This document shows positions 1 through 7,939 of a stretch of 64,000 nt of DNA, piece after piece (position 1 is the first letter of the stretch; the number at the start of each line of letters is the position of its first letter). Position numbers and translations under genes: made by a program. The notes beneath the pieces are model-generated. The model was not told the origin of the DNA. It saw only the letters and a program-made list of their open reading frames with translations, and searched no databases. The stretch spans positions 1,412,501 through 1,476,500 of the forward strand of contig CP058414.1 in the NCBI GenBank assembly GCA_013391845.1. Reading direction: 5' to 3'. Source of the DNA: Pseudoalteromonas shioyasakiensis (lineage in GTDB: Bacteria; Pseudomonadota; Gammaproteobacteria; Enterobacterales; Alteromonadaceae).

Positions 1-893
1 TTTGAACGCACAATATCACCGTCAACCACGCCTGCGTTCAATAGCAATACGCCTCTTCTAGCCGGGGTTGCTTGCATCTGAACCTTGATATTTAAATCAC
101 TATAAACATCAGCCATTATTTCTTTAAAAGGCGTGATGCGAGGTATATCTATATAGGTTAACAACAATTTTTTTGGCCGAGAGTAGTTTGTTGCTAAAGA
201 ACTAGTGCCAGCAAATAAATCATTGAGTAAAGTGATTTTAGCCTGATTCTCCGCATTATCTCTCATACCAATCACTAACGGGAAGTCTGGAAACTGAGTC
301 ACTATTTTTGGCTCTGGGAAGTTCTGCTGCCTTGCAAAGTAATTAAGAACTTTTGGCGCACTAATCGCAAAATTAATTTGCTTAGTTTGCATTAAGTGAA
401 ACAACTCTTTATCGTTTGTTGTTTTTACTATGCTGTCTTCATAGGATTTGATTACTTTTTTGATAACATCAGGGTAGGTGTAGGGCCCAACAACTCCTAC
501 TTTATTTTCACTAAAAAGCTGTTCAATATTTTCAAAATCCTGTGGGTTTGACTGGGTAGTAATAACCGCTATTTGGGAGTTTAAGATAGTTGGTGAGGCA
601 ATAAAACCAGGCATTACTTCTGAAGGCCAAGCAGGATAATAACCAAGGTAGCCTGTTAACTCGGCTTTTTTTATAGCATCCTGCCAAGGTAAGTATTCAA
701 CCTCAAGACTTATAGATTGTTTAGCAAGCGAGCTTCTTAAAAAAGCGATGGCATCTCCGCCATTTTCCATTTCACTGCTAGCATATGGAGGGAATTCTAG
801 TGAGGTTATTTTCCAAGTTTCTTGTAACCTTGTACTAGCAGCTGAAGATGAGCTGAAAACAAGTATAATAAGAGCATAAAAACAAGTGCGCAT
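1..893 (-). CDS. Periplasmic amino-acid-type binding protein, possible two-domain fusion (partial)
   Basis: The frame is open from an ATG at 893 to the window edge, about 297 codons, so the C-terminus is missing. A signal peptide opens it (MRTCFYALIILVFSSSSAAS). Residues about 25-245 resemble a family 3 extracellular solute-binding protein (LEFPPYASSEMENGGDA near the start). From about residue 255 a second domain of the same kind seems to begin (RITPFKEIMADVYSDL, then ARRGVLLLNAGVVDGDIVRS), as in proteins with tandem binding domains. No permease or ATPase gene is visible, so transport is not shown; a ligand-sensing or orphan role is equally possible. The exact ligand cannot be read from the sequence. 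Confidence 0.75.
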   Translation of the reverse strand, partial: MRTCFYALIILVFSSSSAASTRLQETWKITSLEFPPYASSEMENGGDAIAFLRSSLAKQSISLEVEYLPWQDAIKKAELTGYLGYYPAWPSEVMPGFIASPTILNSQIAVITTQSNPQDFENIEQLFSENKVGVVGPYTYPDVIKKVIKSYEDSIVKTTNDKELFHLMQTKQINFAISAPKVLNYFARQQNFPEPKIVTQFPDFPLVIGMRDNAENQAKITLLNDLFAGTSSLATNYSRPKKLLLTYIDIPRITPFKEIMADVYSDLNIKVQMQATPARRGVLLLNAGVVDGDIVRS

Positions 894-963
894 GGTAAAA
901 AGTTATTATTAATTGTTTAATAAGTATACGTCTAAATTAGATTTATTATCAGTATTTATTTGC

Positions 964-3339
964 TTATTTACAGCTCATAACATTACAGCTAAAGCAGTGA
1001 TGCTTTTGGTTATACATGCGTTTGTCGGCCATGCTTAGCAATTCATCAAATGATTGAGCATCGTCGGGGTATAGTGCAAAACCAACACTCGCTTCAACTT
1101 GCAAATCACCAAACTCAGATTTTATAGGCGCTTTAATTGCACATATCAAGCGTGATAGCGCACGGTTTATTTGTGCTTGGCTCTCTATGTCGGTAACAAT
1201 AACCACAAACTCATCTCCACCAATGCGTGCAACGCAATCGGTCTTGCTAGCTGTATCTTGTAAGCGTTTGGCAACCTCTACCAAAACTTTATCCCCCATA
1301 GCATGGCCATGGCTATCGTTAATCGGCTTAAACTTATCAAGATCAAAGTACAAGCAACCTACTTTAGAGCCTGTCTTTTCAACCCGAGCAAATTCTTGTT
1401 TGATGAAACGCTCAAGCGCATTTCGGTTCGCTAAACCAGTAAGATGGTCTGTTTGTGCCAGCTGTCGTATTTTTTTCTCTGCCATAACTCGTTTCGTAAT
1501 ATCGAAATTAACGCCAATCATACGGTTGCCGTATATTCTGCCATCAGCATTGATATAGCGGGTTTTGCCAGAAGGCAGAACTATTTGAAACTCTGCGTGG
1601 AACTCTTCGCCATTTAAGATCGCGAGTTTTAGCTTGTTGGTCACGTCTTCATATTCATCTGGATGCAGGCTATTTGCCCAAGCTGAATAGTCCCCTTTAA
1701 ATTCTGATTTTGGGATCTCGAATAAGGTATGCATCCAGTCATCCCAAATCAGTTCGTTAGTATCAAAGTTCCATTCCCATATGCCAATATGTGCGGCATC
1801 AGCTGCCATAGACATACGCTGGTGTAAGCTTTCAAGCTCGCTTTTAGCTTGTTTTAATTCAGTCACATCTTCAGATACATCCAGTAAATATTGTGCTTTA
1901 CCGTTGCTGTCTTTTATTGCGAGTTTACGGGTTTTTAGGTAGTGAGTATTGCCATCGATAGTGATTGGATTTTCATCGATAGTAAGGGTGTCATCTCCTT
2001 TTAATACATCGCGATCGGTTTGCACGAAGCTGACTGCTTGTTCATTACTAAAAATATCAAAGTCATTTAAGCCGATTAGTTGATTCTTACTTTTACCAAG
2101 TAGTTGCTCACCGGCCTTATTTACATGGCTAAATGTTAAATGCCCAGCTTCTTTCACAAACAACATAATTGGCAAATTATCGAAAATAGTTTGCGTAAAG
2201 GCTTCTTGATTTCGAATATCAGAGAGATCTTTTATGGTTGCAACATAAGGTCCGGACTCTTTTTTACCAATTGAACTGATTGCTAAAGTTATAGGAAACC
2301 GCTTTTTGTTCACTCGTTGTCCTTTTAAAAGTCGGCTGGTCCCTTTACCAGCACTTTTTTTGCTAAGCTGTGAGTCTCGTAAAATTTCATCAAGTTCTAT
2401 AGAATTTTCCGGTATGAGAGTGCGAATATGTTTACCAATTAAGTCGTGTGGTTGGTAACCAAAAATGTGGATAACAGCAGGGTTGGCAAATTCAATTCTC
2501 CCTTCATTATTAAAGCTAATAACCGCATCTTTTACCGTACTAAGCACAGCTTTTAATTTTGCCGATAACAAGCTCCTTGCTCTGAGCTCAACAACACCCA
2601 GTACAAGCAGGCTTAATGCTGCAAGAATAAAAATAATAAGTTGAGCTAACGTTGAGTAGTCATGGTTCGTAACATAAGTGGTATATTCAGTTTCAAAAAC
2701 CGACATCGATATCATGCCGATGTAATGCATCCCCGAGATTGCACTGCCCATTATCAAGGCAACGACCAGATTCATTCGTGTTTTATGAACGCCTTTGGCA
2801 AGTCGAAAATCATTAATCTTTAGTGCGATACCTGATAAAACAATAGCTACGAGAATAGACAAAGAGAACAGCCAAGGTTCATAGGCCATTTTTGCAGGTA
2901 TAACCATCGCCATCATACCAACAAAATGCATACAACCGATTCCTGCACCCATTAAAATACTTCTGAAGAATAATCCTTTATCCGTTTGTAAGGCAGGGGA
3001 TAGTACGATGTAACTGGCAAATACACTTGGTAAAATTGAGACCAAGGTGATGCTAATATTGTATTCAATAGGGATGGGTAAGTTATATGCAAGCATACCA
3101 ACAAAGTGCATTCCCCAAATCCCTATTCCTAAAAAGCAAGAAGCCATGATGGTCCAGACCTGACTTTCATTTTTTAGATAAGAGTGCTTGATACGGGCAG
3201 ATAATAAAAAAGAAATATAGGAAGCGAATATGGCTATGAGGATTGAAGCAGAAACGAGTAGTAAATCGTAGTCTGCCGGAATGACCTGTGCACTGTTTAA
3301 GTGATCAGTTATAAAGTGAAGCTTGAAGTGCTCTATCAC
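964..3339 (-). CDS. MHYT-PAS-GGDEF membrane diguanylate cyclase
   Basis: A 791-residue inner-membrane sensor predicted to make cyclic-di-GMP. Residues about 20-245 form an MHYT domain with the three diagnostic repeats (GMHFVGMLAYN, GCMHFVGMMAM, GMHYIGMISM), proposed in this family to bind a metal and sense a diatomic gas. Three PAS-like segments follow (about 265-370, 385-500, 505-620), then a GGDEF domain (about 625-785) with an intact active-site loop (ARIGGDEFVV). The product-inhibition I-site position reads SKTD instead of RxxD, so feedback inhibition is probably absent. There is no EAL domain. The start is GTG at 3339, with AGGAAAGG just upstream. The short Cys-rich tail (HHCFSCNVMSCK) is unusual. 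Confidence 0.93.
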   Translation of the reverse strand: MIEHFKLHFITDHLNSAQVIPADYDLLLVSASILIAIFASYISFLLSARIKHSYLKNESQVWTIMASCFLGIGIWGMHFVGMLAYNLPIPIEYNISITLVSILPSVFASYIVLSPALQTDKGLFFRSILMGAGIGCMHFVGMMAMVIPAKMAYEPWLFSLSILVAIVLSGIALKINDFRLAKGVHKTRMNLVVALIMGSAISGMHYIGMISMSVFETEYTTYVTNHDYSTLAQLIIFILAALSLLVLGVVELRARSLLSAKLKAVLSTVKDAVISFNNEGRIEFANPAVIHIFGYQPHDLIGKHIRTLIPENSIELDEILRDSQLSKKSAGKGTSRLLKGQRVNKKRFPITLAISSIGKKESGPYVATIKDLSDIRNQEAFTQTIFDNLPIMLFVKEAGHLTFSHVNKAGEQLLGKSKNQLIGLNDFDIFSNEQAVSFVQTDRDVLKGDDTLTIDENPITIDGNTHYLKTRKLAIKDSNGKAQYLLDVSEDVTELKQAKSELESLHQRMSMAADAAHIGIWEWNFDTNELIWDDWMHTLFEIPKSEFKGDYSAWANSLHPDEYEDVTNKLKLAILNGEEFHAEFQIVLPSGKTRYINADGRIYGNRMIGVNFDITKRVMAEKKIRQLAQTDHLTGLANRNALERFIKQEFARVEKTGSKVGCLYFDLDKFKPINDSHGHAMGDKVLVEVAKRLQDTASKTDCVARIGGDEFVVIVTDIESQAQINRALSRLICAIKAPIKSEFGDLQVEASVGFALYPDDAQSFDELLSMADKRMYNQKHHCFSCNVMSCK

Positions 3340-3516
3340 AATTACCTTTCCTCAGTGCAAAATATCGCCAGCTAAAATGTAGTACAAATTAACTTTAGTC
3401 CAATACAAATAGGTTAGCCAATTGTCCCGCTAAATTGAGTTGCCCCATGTGGATACTTGATTAAAACACTCGGGTATTAGATAATTGCAACCATTATAGG
3501 TTTTGAGGGTTTTGGT

Positions 3517-3855
3517 ATGTCAGATGAGTTGCCAATCAAGTTCAGCGATGCAGCGGCTGTTCGTGTTAAACAGTTAATCGAAGAAGAAGAGAATCCAGAT
3601 CTTAAACTGCGTGTTTACGTAACGGGCGGTGGTTGCTCAGGATTTCAATATGGTTTTACTTTTGATGAAAAAGCTAACCCTGGCGATTTAGAAATTGTAA
3701 AAAATGGTGTGACACTAGTTGTTGATCCCATGAGTATTCAATATCTGGTTGATGGTACTGTTGATTACACTGAAGGGCTTGAAGGTGCACGCTTTTTTGT
3801 GAATAACCCGAATGCAACAACTACCTGTGGTTGCGGAGCCAGCTTCAGCGTTTAA
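3517..3855 (+). CDS. erpA: Iron-sulfur cluster insertion protein ErpA
   Basis: A 112-residue A-type Fe-S carrier that delivers clusters to apoproteins, in enterobacteria including isoprenoid-pathway enzymes. It has the family length and the three cluster-ligand cysteines, in [11 protein letters not shown] and the C-terminal CGCGASF. The stretch [20 protein letters not shown] is also characteristic of ErpA. The ATG is preceded by GAGGG at a good distance. The gene stands alone and ends in a hairpin terminator. IscA is the main alternative, but the overall similarity favours ErpA. Confidence 0.96.
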   Translation: MSDELPIKFSDAAAVRVKQLIEEEENPDLKLRVYVTGGGCSGFQYGFTFDEKANPGDLEIVKNGVTLVVDPMSIQYLVDGTVDYTEGLEGARFFVNNPNATTTCGCGASFSV

Positions 3856-3868
3856 TTAGGTATTTATG

Positions 3869-3893
3869 AAAGCCACTTGATGTGGCTTTTTTA
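3869..3893 (+). terminator. Rho-independent terminator of erpA
   Basis: The inverted repeat AAAGCCAC / GTGGCTTT with a short loop is followed by a run of T, 15-40 bases after the erpA stop codon. Confidence 0.8.
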
Positions 3894-3894
3894 T

Positions 3895-4490
3895 TGCTTT
3901 AACTTCTCATAAAACCCCGTCTCAGCTAAATATTACGTATTATTAGCAGGATTTTTTGCGTAGCCACGCTTACAGACATAGTTAGAGCAGCAAGGGCTCA
4001 TTCCTCGTGTGACAAGTAAAGTGTGTGGTGAAACGCAAGAGCGAGATGTGTAAGAAGCCTTTATTGAGCATGCATTTGTGTCTGCGCTGTTCGTGATGGG
4101 TATCATATTGTGAAGGCAATTTAACAGCTTTTATCAGGCGTTTTTGATTTTAAGTGCCATGCTATTTTCAACTGTGGTTTGATCTTAGTTTAATTGTATT
4201 AAAGCAACCTTTTGGTATTGTGATAAATAACAATATAGTATTGATTAATACTCATAATGTTTAACACAACCTAGGTCTAGCAACAAAAGAGGCGATTTAG
4301 CGAACCGGTGCCCAGCGTTTGCATCCGGTACTGTTAACTACCTTTTTGTGACTACTGCCGATGGTGAGTGCATTGGCAACGGTTGTTGCCAGTGAGTTAA
4401 CATTTGTCACAGAGTACTTTCGCCATTTTGTTGATGCTCAGAGATCGTCATTAGTTATCGGTAAATTCGTTACTGTTTAATTAAAAATGA
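3895..4490. other. Gene-poor stretch with a cluster of small hairpins
   Basis: No convincing coding region is seen on either strand. Between about 4304 and 4417 several inverted repeats nest: ACCGG/CCGGT (4304-4308 and 4325-4329), GTACT/AGTAC (4328-4332 and 4413-4417), GTTAACT/AGTTAAC (4333-4339 and 4395-4401) and TGGCAAC/GTTGCCA (4374-4380 and 4385-4391). The first two overlap slightly, so not all can form together. This could be an RNA element or decayed sequence; no promoter or terminator anchors it. A start-less open stretch across the same bases is not treated as a gene. Confidence 0.35.
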
Positions 4491-4511
4491 GTGACCCTAG
4501 TGTTGGGTCAC
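4485..4511 (-). terminator. Terminator overlapping the stop of the 57-residue gene
   Basis: A perfect 7-bp stem GTGACCC/GGGTCAC (4491-4497 and 4505-4511) is followed on the minus strand by TCATTTTTAATT. The TAG stop sits at the base of the stem and in the loop. Confidence 0.7.
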
Positions 4512-4670
4512 TTTAATCATCAGTAAAAAGAAGCCTAAAACTAACGCAGATGCGATTAAAATATATACAAATCCTTTCTTGCCTTGCTTAATTGGTACGC
4601 CATTTTGTTTTAAAAACAGGTACCATACCGCACACAGTACAATTGGCAACAAAAATAATATACGAAACAT
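4497..4670 (-). CDS. Small two-helix membrane protein, 57 residues
   Basis: The open frame encodes a protein starting MFRILFLLPIVLCAVWYLFL and ending MIKVTQH. Two hydrophobic helices (about residues 3-20 and 34-53) are joined by a short basic loop (KQGKKG), which suggests an inner-membrane hairpin. The ATG at 4670 follows a weak AGG-type ribosome site. The stop codon lies inside a perfect hairpin (GTGACCC/GGGTCAC) followed by T residues on the coding strand, so gene and terminator are compactly fused. I do not recognise the family. The terminator and the sensible topology are the main arguments that it is real. Confidence 0.6.
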   Translation of the reverse strand: MFRILFLLPIVLCAVWYLFLKQNGVPIKQGKKGFVYILIASALVLGFFLLMIKVTQH

Positions 4671-4902
4671 TTCCTAGCCTTTTTCAGTATTTACATACAC
4701 TTTAAGCATAAATATGCAGAATTTAAAGCGATACTTTCATCTTGTTACGCTTCCAATTGATCAATTTTTTGGTACAGTTAACCAGTTAACTATAGAGCAC
4801 TTGCTTTTATTTTAGCTACACTTTGACTTGTGTACAAAAACGGTTCATACCTAAAAGGTAGACATTTGTATCATTAATTACTCAAAGTGAAAGTTATTAG
4901 TA

Positions 4903-4908
4903 TATAAT
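4903..4908 (+). promoter_or_regulatory. Candidate -10 box of the XRE regulator gene
   Basis: A consensus TATAAT lies about 75 bases before the start codon. No good -35 hexamer is seen at the expected spacing, so this is a weak call. Confidence 0.4.
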
Positions 4909-4981
4909 GTATCCAAGAGTGAGACGGGCAAATTTCGCTCTTAAATTATTAACTTGAATCATCTAGTAGGAGATGTATTTT

Positions 4982-5221
4982 ATGATGGGTAAAACTGTTT
5001 CTTCTGAAGAAAACTCGAAATTAACGAAATGGCTTAAAACTAAACGTCACGAAAAAGGTCACACAATGCGTAGCCTTGCTCAGGTTTTAGGTACACCACA
5101 TTCTTTCATTGGTAAAATTGAAAACCAAGAACGTCGTTTAGATGTTATTGAATTCATGCGTTATTGTGATGCTCTAGAAGTTGACCCATATGAAGGTCTT
5201 AACTTGCTAAAAGACGCTTAA
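4982..5221 (+). CDS. Small XRE-family helix-turn-helix protein
   Basis: A compact DNA-binding protein that is almost only a Cro/CI-type HTH domain: residues about 13-70 read LTKWLKTKRHEKGHTMRSLA, then QVLGTPHSFIGKIENQERR, the recognition-helix pattern of this family. There is no effector domain. An upstream ATG at 4973 touches the AGGAG ribosome site (4968-4972) and cannot use it; the ATG at 4982 has 9 bases of spacing and is chosen (79 residues). It is monocistronic, with its own -10 candidate and two hairpins downstream. Target genes are unknown. Confidence 0.85.
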   Translation: MMGKTVSSEENSKLTKWLKTKRHEKGHTMRSLAQVLGTPHSFIGKIENQERRLDVIEFMRYCDALEVDPYEGLNLLKDA

Positions 5222-5233
5222 TTATTCATTACT

Positions 5234-5253
5234 AAAAGCGAAACGCCGCTTTT
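5234..5253 (+). terminator. First hairpin after the XRE gene
   Basis: AAAAGCG/CGCTTTT with a 6-base loop, 13 bases after the stop codon. The T-run is short, so it may act together with the stronger hairpin that follows. Confidence 0.5.
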
Positions 5254-5267
5254 AAAGTAATATAAAT

Positions 5268-5309
5268 AGTGCAAGGAAGCACTGTTTAATCCCCTCCCTT
5301 GCACTTTTT
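5268..5309 (+). terminator. Strong terminator after the XRE gene
   Basis: The 9-bp arms AGTGCAAGG/CCTTGCACT are followed by TTTTT. It lies between convergent genes; on the minus strand the trailing T-run is weaker. Confidence 0.75.
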
Positions 5310-5337
5310 CAAATTAATCACATTCGTATAAAATATG

Positions 5338-6717
5338 TTAATTACTCTGATGATAGTTGTTTTCTAACGCATAAAGCTTATGGCGAATTAAGAATAAAAA
5401 TACGAGTGATGGGATCACCATTAGTGCTGTTAGTACAAAGAACATCGCCCAATTACCCGCTAACCAGTCGTCAATAACCACGCCGCTATAGCTTGAAAGC
5501 AAGGTTCTTCCTAAATTACCTAATGAAGCAAGTAACGCATAGTGAGTGGCACTAAAAGCTCTGTCGCAAAGCATAGATATGAATGCCACCATGGCAACCA
5601 GAGACCAAGCTTGGGTAAAACCATCAACGATAATAGCAAACGCGTATAGGCTTAGTTTAGGACCAGCAATTGCAATCCAAGCAAAGGCAAGATTTGAGGC
5701 TGCCATCGCAATACCACTAATAAATAAGCCTTTAACAATGCCATAGCGTTGATTGAATAAGCTACCTAAAAAGGTAAAGGCGATGGTGAGAACAGCAGTG
5801 CCAACTTTAGAGAAGGTTGCAATATCGCTATTTGAAAAGCCCACTTCTTTATAAAACACGATAGACATTCGACCCAAAAAGGCTTCACCGATTTTAAATA
5901 AGAAGATAAAGGCCAATAATGCCAATGCTGTTTTTACGCCATTACGGGCGAAGAAGGTTCTAAACGGATCAAAAACGGTTACAGCAAGCCAGGCAACGAT
6001 TTTAGCAAAGCGAGTTTGTGTACTGCCAGCAAGCTTTTGTTGATATGTTTGTTCAAGCTCAGCTTGAACTGCTTCGCGATTTGATTCTGGCTCTTTTGCC
6101 CACAATACGCTGCTCATCAATAGCAACATAACTCCAGACAAGAAAAAATAGACTTGCGGCCAATCAATCGAAGGAATGTCAGCCATATAAAATGGCAGGG
6201 CGCCTAATAAGGCATAGCCGCTCCACCATCCTGAAGTGGCCATTGCTGCAGCTGCGGTGGTTTTATGGCTCTCATTTTCGGCCAAAGTATCGATACGAAA
6301 CGCATCAATAGCAATATCTTGAGTCGCTGAGGCAATCGCAATAACAAAACACAATGCGGCTGCGAACCAGAGGTTGGTTTTGATATCGAGCCCTGCAAGC
6401 GAAAAGGTACCAATAAAAATGACCGACTGACAGAGTAAAATCCAGCTGCGTCGCTGGCCTAGCCAATTATATAAAAAAGGTAACTTTATACGGTCAACGA
6501 GCGGTGACCATAAAAAGTTAATGCTATACGCACCAAACACGATGCCGAATAAACCAATCATGCTACGGCTCAGGCCTTCATCTTTTAACCAAGCCGACAT
6601 GACAGAGCCAATCAATACCCAAGGAAAGCCGCTACTAATACCAAAAATAAAAATATTTATTAAACGTTTGTCTTTGAAGTACGAGAAATACTCTGAAATA
6701 GAAAGGGTTTTTGTCAT
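5338..6717 (-). CDS. ampG: AmpG-like muropeptide permease (MFS)
   Basis: A 459-residue 12-helix major facilitator protein of the AmpG/PAT family, predicted to import anhydro-muropeptides from the periplasm for cell-wall recycling. Diagnostic stretches are GISSGFPWVLIGSVMSAWL in helix 1, INFLWSPLVDRI after helix 2, and ASATQDIAIDAFRIDTL in the fourth helix, which carries the family's acidic pattern. It is last in a minus-strand series after the cyclophilin gene, separated by a short GC hairpin. No AmpR or AmpC beta-lactamase gene is nearby, so a recycling role is more likely than an induction role here. Confidence 0.85.
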   Translation of the reverse strand: MTKTLSISEYFSYFKDKRLINIFIFGISSGFPWVLIGSVMSAWLKDEGLSRSMIGLFGIVFGAYSINFLWSPLVDRIKLPFLYNWLGQRRSWILLCQSVIFIGTFSLAGLDIKTNLWFAAALCFVIAIASATQDIAIDAFRIDTLAENESHKTTAAAAMATSGWWSGYALLGALPFYMADIPSIDWPQVYFFLSGVMLLLMSSVLWAKEPESNREAVQAELEQTYQQKLAGSTQTRFAKIVAWLAVTVFDPFRTFFARNGVKTALALLAFIFLFKIGEAFLGRMSIVFYKEVGFSNSDIATFSKVGTAVLTIAFTFLGSLFNQRYGIVKGLFISGIAMAASNLAFAWIAIAGPKLSLYAFAIIVDGFTQAWSLVAMVAFISMLCDRAFSATHYALLASLGNLGRTLLSSYSGVVIDDWLAGNWAMFFVLTALMVIPSLVFLFLIRHKLYALENNYHQSN

Positions 6718-6733
6718 AGTGTTGCCAGTTTTA

Positions 6734-6749
6734 AGGGGCTTGCGCCCCT
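6734..6749 (-). terminator. Hairpin between the cyclophilin and ampG genes
   Basis: AGGGGC/GCCCCT with a 4-base loop lies just after the cyclophilin stop codon; the minus-strand tail TTAAAA is poor in T. It is probably a partial terminator or a transcript-stabilising stem. Confidence 0.45.
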
Positions 6750-6754
6750 ATTTA

Positions 6755-7372
6755 TTATTGATTAGCGTCTAGCACTTTTACGTTTAAGATAACAACCGGT
6801 GTTTTTGGTACAAAGCTGTAACCAATTTTTTCGTTGAATGCAGTTTCGACACGCATGATTTTATCTAATGTGTCATAGCCATCCATTACCATACCAAATA
6901 CAGCAAAACCCCAATCACGGCCTGGGTTAAGGTGATCGTTATCGTCCATGTTGAAGAAAAACTGACGCGTACCTGAGTGTGGTTTTCGGTCTTGGTATGC
7001 CATAGCGATACTATACATATCATTTTTTAAACCGTTGCCGCTTTCATTAAAAATAGGGTCGTTTTCGTGCAGACCATCGTAATCTTTATCGTAACCACCG
7101 CCTTGAATAACAAAATCACGTTCGTTGTCTTCATCACGCTCAACACGGTGAAATACACTCCCCTGATAACTGCCATCCGCAACGTAAGTTAAAAAATTAT
7201 TTACTGTAATTGGCGCTCTTGAGCGATCCATTTCGACCACAATACTGCCAAGCGTGGTGACAATTTCAACGCGTGGAAACATGTTGTCTTTTTGAATAAA
7301 TTTACCCTCAGTCGCTGCGAATGAACTGTGAGCAAACAACAATACAAAACTAAGTAAAAAAATACGCTTCAT
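6755..7372 (-). CDS. Secreted cyclophilin-type peptidyl-prolyl isomerase
   Basis: A 205-residue periplasmic foldase of the cyclophilin family, which catalyses cis-trans isomerisation at proline. A signal peptide (MKRIFLLSFVLLFAHSSFA) precedes the catalytic domain, with the pattern APITVNNFLTYV, the active-site FHRV and VIQGGGYD segments, and a later RQFFFNMDDND resembling the substrate-site FF.N motif. An acidic insertion (ERDEDNERD) sits between FHRV and VIQGG. Its ribosome site AAGG overlaps the end of the lipoprotein gene upstream, suggesting one transcript. Confidence 0.9.
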   Translation of the reverse strand: MKRIFLLSFVLLFAHSSFAATEGKFIQKDNMFPRVEIVTTLGSIVVEMDRSRAPITVNNFLTYVADGSYQGSVFHRVERDEDNERDFVIQGGGYDKDYDGLHENDPIFNESGNGLKNDMYSIAMAYQDRKPHSGTRQFFFNMDDNDHLNPGRDWGFAVFGMVMDGYDTLDKIMRVETAFNEKIGYSFVPKTPVVILNVKVLDANQ

Positions 7373-7374
7373 AG

Positions 7375-7926
7375 TTAACCTTCTAAGTAGGCGATTAATT
7401 CTGGGTCAGATACAATGCGGGTAATTATTTGTTCAGTCAACTTATTAAGCTGACCTTCTATTTTTGCGCGATCATGTCTGAGCGGCCCTTCAAGAGTCGC
7501 ATTACCTTGGTAAATTTTATTGAAAGTGCTCGCATTTTTGACCACTCGTACCCCAAATTCTATTGTTGCATTGCTGCTATGGGACATCATTTTTTCTGTA
7601 ACAACCGCTTGTAGCTTGTGAATATCTAATTCAAAACGCGTTGTTGATAAGTTTGAAATGTTTGCACCATTTCGGCTTAAAGCACTGTCTAAGGTGCTTT
7701 TTACAGAATCAGTAATTCCTGGGCTTGCAAGAGTTTTAATCTTGTCAGATTCAATTATTTTTAGGGTTACGTTGTCACCACGTAAGTCAATCACGCTAGT
7801 ACTAACATTGGCACTAATATTTGAAATTTTCCCGCCTTGATATACTGGGTTAAAAATTAATTGATTAGGCTGGTTGCTACACGCAGTAAGTGCGGCTAAC
7901 AAACATAAAGGAAGTAATTTTTTCAT
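7375..7926 (-). CDS. YajG-like outer-membrane lipoprotein
   Basis: A 183-residue lipoprotein similar to YajG. The signal peptide MKKLLPLCLLAALTAC ends in a lipobox (LTAC), so the mature protein starts with a lipidated Cys. The rest is one domain rich in beta strands, including VSTSVIDLRGDNVTLKI and a C-terminal ITRIVSDPELIAYL. The ATG at 7926 has GGAGC at good spacing; a longer frame to 7959 would place a non-signal stretch before the signal peptide. In E. coli yajG sits next to ampG, and here ampG is two genes downstream, which supports the assignment. The molecular function is unknown. Confidence 0.8.
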   Translation of the reverse strand: MKKLLPLCLLAALTACSNQPNQLIFNPVYQGGKISNISANVSTSVIDLRGDNVTLKIIESDKIKTLASPGITDSVKSTLDSALSRNGANISNLSTTRFELDIHKLQAVVTEKMMSHSSNATIEFGVRVVKNASTFNKIYQGNATLEGPLRHDRAKIEGQLNKLTEQIITRIVSDPELIAYLEG

Positions 7927-7939
7927 GAAGTAAGCTCCA

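Noticed and set aside
4264..4393. An open frame reading GDLANRCPAFASG ... GECIGNGCCQ ending in TGA
   Set aside because: It has no start codon, a stop lies just upstream, and there is no ribosome site; about 42 codons open by chance.
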